Part shown: positions 58,140 through 64,000 of the stretch, piece after piece
Layout: each line of letters starts with the position of its first letter
Position numbering within the stretch: position 1 is the first letter of the stretch
Assembly: GCF_025506355.1 (NCBI RefSeq)
Contig: NZ_JANZYP010000013.1
Coordinates: 1 to 64,000 of the forward strand
Source: Sphaerisporangium corydalis
GTDB lineage: Bacteria > Actinomycetota > Actinomycetes > Streptosporangiales > Streptosporangiaceae
DNA length: 64,000 bases
Direction: 5' to 3'
The notes under the pieces: generated by a model
The model's input: the letters and a program-made list of their open reading frames with translations, nothing else
Databases searched by the model: none
Told to the model about the DNA's origin: nothing
Made by a program: the position numbers and the translations under genes

Positions 58140-60446
58140 CTATCCGCAGTTGCCGAACACCGAGGTGGCCGAGCCGGTGGCGGTCGTGCCGCCGAACCTC
58201 ACGCACTTGCCCTTGGCCTGGAGGATCACCGGGCCGGCGTAGTACTTGAAGGATCCGCCGTCGCTGACCGGGGTGCCGCCCTGGACCTCCAGGGTGGCCG
58301 ACACCGGAGTGGCGGTGCCGAGGTAGGTGGTCTTCATCGTCACCACGCAGTTGGCGCCGGAGGCGGCGCTGTACAGCTGGTAGGCGGTGCCGCCGTTGAA
58401 CGCCAGCGACCGCTGGACGAAGAACCCGGTGCCCTGGCCGGCCGCGTCACAGACCCGCTGCGGCGTGTACGGGCTGGTCATCGGCGGGGCCGAGGGCCGG
58501 GAGGCGCTGGGCCTCGGCACGACCGTCCTGGTCACCGTCGGCCGGGGCGTGGCCGTCCGGCTGGGCCGGGGCACGACCGTCCTGGTGACCGTCGGCTTGG
58601 GCGCCGGCTTCTTGGTCACCGTCGGGGTGGGGGTCGGGCGGGGCGTGACCGGGGCCGAAGCGGTCGGCGTCGGCGTCGGGGTCGGCGTGGGGGTGGGCGT
58701 CGGGGTCGGGGTGCCGTTGGGCACCAGGTTGTTCTCCGACGTGGTCGGCGTGGGCGTCGGGGTGACGCCGCCGGACGGCGTCGCCTCGGGGGTGGGGCTC
58801 CCGCTGGCGGACGGGTCGGGGGTCCCGGTCGGGCCCGAGGGCGTCGGCGTCCCCTCGGCGGACGGCGTCACCGTCGGCGTCGCGGTCACGGTGACCGTGG
58901 GCGCCGGGGTCGGCGTCCCGGGCTTCGAGGGGGTGGCGGTCGTCGGGACGTTCGTGGGGATCGGCGGCGGGGTGAACTGCGGGGCCGCCGAGAAGCTCGG
59001 CACACCGACCGACGGGGTGACCGTCGTGATCTGCATCGGGTAGACGCCGGTGTCCTTCGGGTTCGGCGTCTGGGCCCACGGAGCGGTCACCTGCGGCCGG
59101 GGCGCGGTCGAGCCGCCCACCCCGCCGACGTTCACCGAGCCGTCGGACGGCATCGGGACGTTGTTCGCCTGACCCTCGGCGGCCACCCGCCCGATCTGCT
59201 GGACGCCCGAGTAGTGCCCGGCGCCCCACAGCCCGAGACCGGACAGGCCGATCACGACGCCGACGCCGGCCGCCAGGCCGACGGGGAAGTGGCCGGCCTT
59301 CTTCTTGCGCGTGGGCGCGGCGGGCGGGGGGACCTGCCCGGCCGCGGCCGGGAGAGCCAGCTGCCCGGTCTCCTCGGCGGGCAGCGCGGGCGCGCCCCAC
59401 ACCTGCGACTCGGAGGCCTGCGGCTCGGCGGGGACCGCCCAGACCGGTTCGGCCTCGCCTTCGGCGGCCGCCGGCACGATCGTGCCGGCCGGAGCCGGGT
59501 CGCCGGTGCCGTTCACGTCCACCCAGGCCGGCTCCACCGCGAGCGGCAGGACGACGGGGACGGGGGCGGCGGGGACCGAGGGGGCGGGCGGTGCCGCCTT
59601 CTCCTCGCCCAGCAGCCACAGCATCGCGCCCTGGGCGGTCGGCCGCTCGGCGGGCACCTTGGCCAGGCAGGCCGAGACGACGTCGCGCAGCGGCGTGGGC
59701 AGGGTGCTCAGGTCGGGCCGTGCGGTCGCGATGGCCTCGGCGCTGTCGCCGAACAGGTCGCTGCCGGTGGCGGCGTAGGCGATCGTGGTCGCCCAGGCGA
59801 AGACGTCGGCGGCGGGGCCCGAGGGCTCTCCGCGCACCTGCTCGGGGGAGCGGTAGGCCGTCTCGCCGAGGCCGAAGTCGGAGACGCGCGGCCCGTCGGG
59901 GCCGAGCAGGACGTTGTCGGCGGTGAGCCCGCGGTGCGCGATGCCGGCCAGGTGGATGGCGGTGAGCGCGGTCAGGCTGCCGATGGCGATGCGTTCGAGG
60001 TCGTCGCCGGTGACCGGCCCGTTCGCCTCGACGGCCTCGCGCAGGGAACCGCCTTCGACGTGCTCGCGGACGACGTAGGCGCGGTCGCCGATCCAGCCGG
60101 CGTCGACGGTCCTGACGGCGTACGCGCTGGCGACCCGCTGGGCGGAGGAGAGGTCGTCGACGACCCGTGCGCGGGAGTCGGCGTCGGCCTCCGGCCACGA
60201 GGGCAGCAGCTTGATGACGAAGCGCTTGCCCGGGGCGGCGGTCTCGGCCGCGGGCTCCGGGGCCTCGCTCACGATGACGGAGGACGTGGCTTCCGCCGCG
60301 CTTTCCGCGGGGCCTTCCTGACCCCCGACCTGCGCTTCTTCCGAGAGGTGGCCAAGGTAGACAATTCCGCGTGGCCCATGGCCCAGGCGTCCGAGAAGGG
60401 TGTATTTCCCGACTTGCCTGGGATCGTCCGGAAGCAATGGCTGCAT
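58140..60446 (-). CDS. Membrane pseudokinase of Ser/Thr kinase family with SapA-like ectodomain
   Basis: This 768-residue protein has an N-terminal kinase-like domain (residues 12-282), a Pro/Ala linker and a membrane helix at about 387-410. Outside are a long Thr/Pro stalk (TPTPTPTP) and a C-terminal domain of about 105 residues with three cysteines. The kinase fold keeps the Gly-rich loop (LGRLGHGPRG), K79 in VIKL and DFG (190-192). However, the catalytic loop reads HRGLTADN (171-178) instead of HRDLKxxN, so the catalytic Asp and Lys are missing. The last domain (CVVTMKTTYLG, then YYAGPVILQAKGKCVRFGG) resembles spore-associated protein A. I use the ATG at 60446 with GTAGGGG. It is probably a ligand-sensing scaffold linked to the T7SS. 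Confidence 0.85.
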   Translation of the reverse strand: MQPLLPDDPRQVGKYTLLGRLGHGPRGIVYLGHLSEEAQVGGQEGPAESAAEATSSVIVSEAPEPAAETAAPGKRFVIKLLPSWPEADADSRARVVDDLSSAQRVASAYAVRTVDAGWIGDRAYVVREHVEGGSLREAVEANGPVTGDDLERIAIGSLTALTAIHLAGIAHRGLTADNVLLGPDGPRVSDFGLGETAYRSPEQVRGEPSGPAADVFAWATTIAYAATGSDLFGDSAEAIATARPDLSTLPTPLRDVVSACLAKVPAERPTAQGAMLWLLGEEKAAPPAPSVPAAPVPVVLPLAVEPAWVDVNGTGDPAPAGTIVPAAAEGEAEPVWAVPAEPQASESQVWGAPALPAEETGQLALPAAAGQVPPPAAPTRKKKAGHFPVGLAAGVGVVIGLSGLGLWGAGHYSGVQQIGRVAAEGQANNVPMPSDGSVNVGGVGGSTAPRPQVTAPWAQTPNPKDTGVYPMQITTVTPSVGVPSFSAAPQFTPPPIPTNVPTTATPSKPGTPTPAPTVTVTATPTVTPSAEGTPTPSGPTGTPDPSASGSPTPEATPSGGVTPTPTPTTSENNLVPNGTPTPTPTPTPTPTPTPTASAPVTPRPTPTPTVTKKPAPKPTVTRTVVPRPSRTATPRPTVTRTVVPRPSASRPSAPPMTSPYTPQRVCDAAGQGTGFFVQRSLAFNGGTAYQLYSAASGANCVVTMKTTYLGTATPVSATLEVQGGTPVSDGGSFKYYAGPVILQAKGKCVRFGGTTATGSATSVFGNCG

Positions 60447-60586
60447 GTCCCCTACTGCCTTCCCCTGTGGCTCAAGTGTCGCGGGAACATGACACCACAA
60501 ATTGAGGTCTCACTTATCGTATTTTGTCACGTGTGCATCACATGTTACGGATTCGTTGATCTTTGTCCTGAAAGACTGGGTACGGG

Positions 60587-61756
60587 TTATGGCTTGCCGG
60601 TGCTCTGCAGCTCCGTGCGACCCGGTTTCCAGTTCCGCCGCCGGCCCAGGGGGATCACCAGGCCCAGTGCCGTGACCAGGGCGGCCGCACACGCGGCGAT
60701 CACCGCGACACCCACCGAGATGTCGATGGCCTTCTGGTCCGGGGGCCGCGCCTTGGTCACGACGCCCGGCGGCAGCGCGCCGGGCTGCTTGGGGGCGATG
60801 GCCACGACCTCGGAGGGCAGGATTTCGGACACGGCCAAAAGGGGGTTCACCATGCCGCCGCCCGTCCCCGCCCCGGAGGCGCCGTCGGCGGTCAGCTCGA
60901 TGCGCCGCCGCACGCGCACGTTGTCCAGCTCGGGGTGGCGCGAGCGCACCAGGGCCGCCACCCCGGCGACGTACGGGGCCGCGTAGCTGGTGCCCTCGAG
61001 GTCCTGGCGGTAGGCGGCGCCGGGCCAGGTGCTCGTGATGTCGGCGCCCGGCGCCAGGACCGACACCGGGGTGGCCGCGTTGGAGAAGTCGGTGCGCCTT
61101 CCGTCGGGCCCGGCCGATCCGACGGAGAGCACGCCCGGGTAGGCGGCGGGGAAGATCGCCGCCGGGGTGCCGTCGCCCTGGTGCAGGTTGCCGGCGGCGG
61201 CCACGATCACGACGTCCTTGGCCAGCGCGTAGTCGACGGCGTTCTTCAGGTCGGGCTGGTCGCTCGTCTGGATGGAGATGTTCATGACCTTGGCGCCGAG
61301 GTCGGCCGCCTGCCGGATCGCCTGGACGAGCAGGGACACGTCCCCTCGCTCGCTGTTGGTCTGCTTGATGGAGATGAGCCGGGCCTTGGGGGCCACGCCG
61401 ACGAAGGGGATCTGCTTCATGTCCGCCCCCGCGATGATCCCCGCCACCGCCGTGCCGTGCCCGACGCAGTCCAGCGTCCCTGTCCCGGTCAGGTCGATCG
61501 AGCGGGCGACGCGCACCTGCGGGTGGCGGGTGTCCACGCCGCTGTCGATCAGCGCCACGGTCACGCCCTCGCCCTGGGTGAGCGGCCAGACCCCGGTGAA
61601 CGCGAGCCGGCGCTGCCCCCACGACTCGCCGACCTGGCTGCCGCCCCGAGGGGGCGAGCACGGTTCCGCGACGGGCGGGGCCGCGGCGGCGGCCGTGCTC
61701 GGCCCCACCGCGAGCGCCACGGCCAGAAAGCTGGTCAGAATCCCCCGACCGGCCAT
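60587..61756 (-). CDS. mycP: Mycosin-type S8 serine protease MycP
   Basis: This 389-residue subtilisin-like protease is anchored beside the T7SS channel and stabilises or regulates it. It has a signal peptide (about 1-26), then catalytic D71 (ALIDSGVD), H100 (CVGHGTAVAG), oxyanion N190 (AAAGN) and S257 (EGTSYAAPYVAG). C33 and C97 probably form the mycosin disulfide. The C-terminal membrane helix is at about 345-371 with a basic cytoplasmic tail. All catalytic residues are intact. It lies 140 bp upstream of the pseudokinase gene and is the outermost T7SS gene on this side, divergent from the lipoprotein gene. Confidence 0.96.
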   Translation of the reverse strand: MAGRGILTSFLAVALAVGPSTAAAAAPPVAEPCSPPRGGSQVGESWGQRRLAFTGVWPLTQGEGVTVALIDSGVDTRHPQVRVARSIDLTGTGTLDCVGHGTAVAGIIAGADMKQIPFVGVAPKARLISIKQTNSERGDVSLLVQAIRQAADLGAKVMNISIQTSDQPDLKNAVDYALAKDVVIVAAAGNLHQGDGTPAAIFPAAYPGVLSVGSAGPDGRRTDFSNAATPVSVLAPGADITSTWPGAAYRQDLEGTSYAAPYVAGVAALVRSRHPELDNVRVRRRIELTADGASGAGTGGGMVNPLLAVSEILPSEVVAIAPKQPGALPPGVVTKARPPDQKAIDISVGVAVIAACAAALVTALGLVIPLGRRRNWKPGRTELQSTGKP

Positions 61757-62063
61757 GCTTCAGCTCCATCTCTCGCCAGGTGCCCGCTATGGGCGGATCG
61801 CGGCATGGATACGACCGGGAAGCCTAGCGAATACCCCTCGACCGGTTGATTTCGAGATGGGGGCCAGGTGATCACGGTACGCGCTGGCAACATATCTCCG
61901 CGTATATGCATATAGCTCAATACGACCGTCACCGTAGCCGCGCCGCCCGCCATTCGCGGGAGAATCCCCACATCAACCAGGAGATTGCGCCTTTTGCCGA
62001 CCGGGCAGGATTTCCTCAGACGGGACGCGGGGGGTCCCGTCCGGCGGGATTCGGGGGAGCACG
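61757..62063. promoter_or_regulatory. Divergent intergenic region with 12-bp palindrome
   Basis: 307 bp between mycP (minus) and the putative lipoprotein (plus). It contains the perfect palindrome TATATGCATATA at 61903-61914 within an A/T-rich island (about 61890-61925), which stands out strongly from the GC-rich background. This is a likely operator or promoter core. No gene is visible in the interval. Confidence 0.5.
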
Positions 62064-62714
62064 ATGCGCGTCACCGGTGCGGTCCTTGCCTGCGCCCTGG
62101 TCGCCGCGACGGCGGGGGCCTGCGGCCACGGCCTGTTCGGCGCGCCCGGCGGGAACGAGGAGCTGAGGCGGGCGAGCAAGGCGCTGGCCGATATGGACGA
62201 CCCGTCCGTGGACTTCACCGACCGCGCCGAGGCGGCCTGGCAGTCGCCCTTCCACCCCGCGAACCGGCAGTGCGGCCGGCTCTTCGACCTCGCCGAGGGC
62301 AAGGCCGGGGACCTGGCGTCCGCCACCCACGAGGCCACCTCCTTCCGCGGCGGCCGGCTGGGCGAGTCCACCGGGGTCGTCCTGGCCGCCTACGCCCCCT
62401 CAGGGGCCCGCGAGGCCCTGCGCAGCGTCGCCGGCCTCATGCGCGACTGCGCGGTCGCCTCGGTGCGCACGGCGGGCGGCGGCGACCGGCTGGTCGGCTC
62501 CGAGCTGCCGGTGGGCGCCATCGGCGACGGGGTCGAGGCGCGGCGGTTCAGGGGCCGGGTCGGCGGCTACCCCTACGAGATGCACCTGGTCGTGGTCCGC
62601 TCGGGCGACATGCTGATCTCGCTGGTCCACACGGGCCTGGCCAGGCTCGACCCCGAGCGGACCGCGAAGCTGGCCGCCGTCGTCGCCGCCAGGGTCGGGC
62701 GGGCAGCCGAGTAA
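62064..62714 (+). CDS. Putative lipoprotein with PknH-like sensor features
   Basis: This 216-residue exported protein has a signal sequence ending in a weak lipobox with C20 (VAATAGAC). The mature part contains two further cysteines (QCGRLF and RDCAV), likely a disulfide, and a mixed alpha/beta pattern ending in RSGDMLISLVHTGL and a last helix. This outline recalls PknH-like extracellular sensor domains of actinobacterial lipoproteins, but I am not certain. The lipobox has Ala at -3, which is atypical, so it might be soluble and secreted. It lies 9 bp before the deaminase-like gene, so it may share transcription with it and era. Confidence 0.7.
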   Translation: MRVTGAVLACALVAATAGACGHGLFGAPGGNEELRRASKALADMDDPSVDFTDRAEAAWQSPFHPANRQCGRLFDLAEGKAGDLASATHEATSFRGGRLGESTGVVLAAYAPSGAREALRSVAGLMRDCAVASVRTAGGGDRLVGSELPVGAIGDGVEARRFRGRVGGYPYEMHLVVVRSGDMLISLVHTGLARLDPERTAKLAAVVAARVGRAAE

Positions 62715-62723
62715 TCTGGGCCG

Positions 62724-63062
62724 GTGACTGAGACGACCCTCGGCCCCGAGGACAGCAAGATCATCACTCTGGCCCGCGCCGTGCGCGCCCGCAACGGGAC
62801 CGCCGAGGGCGCCGCCGTCCGTGACGAGACCGGCCGCACCTACACCGCGACCAACGTCGACCTGCCCTCGCTCAAACTGTCCGCCGTCCAGGTCGCGGTC
62901 GCCATGGCCGTGTCCAGCGGTGCCGTCTCCCTGGAGGCCGCGGCCCTGGTCAGCGAGGAGGAGGAGCCCGCCGAGCAGGACATGGCGGTGGTCCAGGACC
63001 TCGGCAACGCGATCATCTTCATGGCCGGGACCGACGGCACCGTGAAGGGGCGGTACATCTGA
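62724..63062 (+). CDS. Cytidine deaminase-like protein lacking zinc ligands
   Basis: This 112-residue protein is commonly annotated as a cytidine deaminase in actinobacterial era operons. Recognisable are ARAVRARNGTAEGAAVRDETGRTYTATNVDLPSLKLSAVQ in outline (GAAVRDETGRTY, then NVDLPSLKLSAVQVAV). However, the zinc-binding C/HAE and PCxxC motifs are absent; LSAVQ replaces the C/HAE site and there is no cysteine at all. It is therefore probably not an active zinc deaminase and may be structural or regulatory. The GTG at 62724 lies 9 bp after the lipoprotein stop; era follows 9 bp after this gene. Confidence 0.85.
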   Translation: MTETTLGPEDSKIITLARAVRARNGTAEGAAVRDETGRTYTATNVDLPSLKLSAVQVAVAMAVSSGAVSLEAAALVSEEEEPAEQDMAVVQDLGNAIIFMAGTDGTVKGRYI

Positions 63063-63071
63063 TCGGCGACA

Positions 63072-63992
63072 ATGGGTGACGTGAGTTCCTCTGCCACTGA
63101 GTTCCGTTCCGGCTTCACCTGCTTCGTCGGCAGGCCCAACGTCGGCAAGTCGACGTTGATGAACGCGCTGGTCGGCGCCAAGGTGGCGATCACCTCGTCC
63201 AAGCCACAGACGACCCGCAGGGCCGTGCGGGGCATCGTCACCAGGCCCGACGCCCAGCTCGTCATCATCGACACCCCCGGCCTGCACCGGCCGCGCACCC
63301 TGCTCGGCGAGCGCCTCGACAGCCTGGTGCTCTCGACCCTGACCGAGGTCGACGTCATCGGCTTCTGCATGCCCGCCGACGAGCCGCTCGGCAAGGGCGA
63401 CCGCTTCATCGCCGAGAAGCTCGCGGCCGTCAAGAAGACGCCCGTCGTCGCCGTGCTCACCAAATGCGATCTCGCCACCCGCGAGCAGATCGCCGCCCGG
63501 CTGCTCGCCGTCTCCGGGCTCGCCGAATTCGCCGAGATCATCCCGGTGTCGGCGGAGACGGGGGAGCGGCTCGACGTCCTGCGCGACCAGCTCGTCGACC
63601 GGCTGCCGTTCTCCCCGCCGCTGTACCCCGGGGGCGAGCTGACCGACGAGCCCGAGCAGCAACTGGTCGCCGAGCTGATCCGCGAGGCCGCCCTGGAGGG
63701 CGTGCGCGACGAGCTGCCGCACTCCATCGCCGTGGTGGTCGAGGAGATGACCCCCCGGGAGGGCCGCGACGACCTCCTCGACGTGTACGCGCACATGTTC
63801 GTCGAGCGCCCCTCGCAGAAGGCCATCGTGATCGGGCCCAAGGGCGCCAGGCTCAAGGACGTCGGCAGCCGCGCGCGCAAGCAGATCGAGGCCCTGCTGG
63901 GCACCCACGTCTATCTCGACCTGCGCATCAAGGTCGCCAAGGACTGGCAGCGCGACCCGAAGCAGCTCCGCCGCCTCGGCTTCTACGACTGA
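63072..63992 (+). CDS. era: GTPase Era
   Basis: This 306-residue essential-type GTPase acts in 16S rRNA maturation and 30S assembly. G1 is GRPNVGKST (20-28), followed by the switch TTRRAVRG, G3 DTPGLHRP, G4 TKCD and G5 SAETG. A C-terminal KH domain carries VIGPKGARLKDVGSRARKQIE and the ending WQRDPKQLRRLGF. The ATG at 63072 is used; a GTG three codons downstream is an alternative. The gene is complete, ending 8 bp before the window edge. The ybeY, CorC-like and era genes are functionally linked to ribosome maturation but are here separated by the T7SS locus. Confidence 0.96.
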   Translation: MGDVSSSATEFRSGFTCFVGRPNVGKSTLMNALVGAKVAITSSKPQTTRRAVRGIVTRPDAQLVIIDTPGLHRPRTLLGERLDSLVLSTLTEVDVIGFCMPADEPLGKGDRFIAEKLAAVKKTPVVAVLTKCDLATREQIAARLLAVSGLAEFAEIIPVSAETGERLDVLRDQLVDRLPFSPPLYPGGELTDEPEQQLVAELIREAALEGVRDELPHSIAVVVEEMTPREGRDDLLDVYAHMFVERPSQKAIVIGPKGARLKDVGSRARKQIEALLGTHVYLDLRIKVAKDWQRDPKQLRRLGFYD

Positions 63993-64000
63993 GCCACCCC

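Overview
The window is a high-GC actinobacterial chromosome segment. GTG and TTG starts are frequent, many neighbouring genes overlap by 4 bp (ATGA or GTGA), and the gene families are actinobacterial: a SigE-family ECF sigma factor, DUF3097 beside hemW, a CIRCE-controlled hrcA-dnaJ pair, and a type VII secretion system (T7SS) of the actinobacterial Ecc type. The style fits Streptosporangiales (for example Nonomuraea or Streptosporangium), but the genus is my inference.

Layout. (1) 0.1-7.9 kb, minus strand: an operon of two very large FtsX/MacB-like ABC permeases and two ATPases, one with an AbrB-like tail. (2) 8.2-22.8 kb: conserved housekeeping genes: rpsT, lepA, hemW, a DUF4870 protein, DUF3097, a Pro-rich membrane protein, hrcA, dnaJ, rsmE, a sigma factor with its membrane partner, a HIT protein, phoH-like, ybeY and a CNNM/CorC-like CBS protein. 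(3) A 22-bp-stem bidirectional terminator at 23.16-23.21 kb. (4) 23.3-61.8 kb: a T7SS locus of about 38.5 kb. (5) 62.1-64.0 kb: a putative lipoprotein, a cytidine-deaminase-like protein and era.

The T7SS locus contains eccB, eccD, a full-length three-ATPase eccC and mycP, a classical WXG100 pair, a PPE/EspB-like Gly/Asn-rich protein, many divergent WXG100-like proteins (several with membrane segments), and a WXG100-NlpC/P60 fusion. It also has four small YbaB/EbfC-like proteins, an SseB-like protein, a membrane pseudokinase, and a 3,667-residue giant protein. The giant has a WXG-like/membrane N-terminus, about 580 residues of tandem repeats, recurring Gly/Ser-rich beta modules, an HEVGH metallopeptidase-like motif and a LysM tail. 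Two paralogous small genes follow it and may encode immunity or escort proteins. I see no EccE, EccA or EspG. One inferred reading: EccB/C/D and MycP form the channel, the WXG100 proteins are substrates or co-substrates, the YbaB-like proteins may be escorts, and the giant and NlpC/P60 proteins are cell-envelope-acting effectors.

The T7SS locus lies exactly between the CorC-like gene and the cytidine-deaminase-like/era pair. These are neighbours in Mycobacterium tuberculosis (Rv2366c-Rv2365c-Rv2364c), so the locus seems to have been placed inside an otherwise conserved cluster. I saw no rRNA or tRNA genes, transposases or CRISPR arrays.
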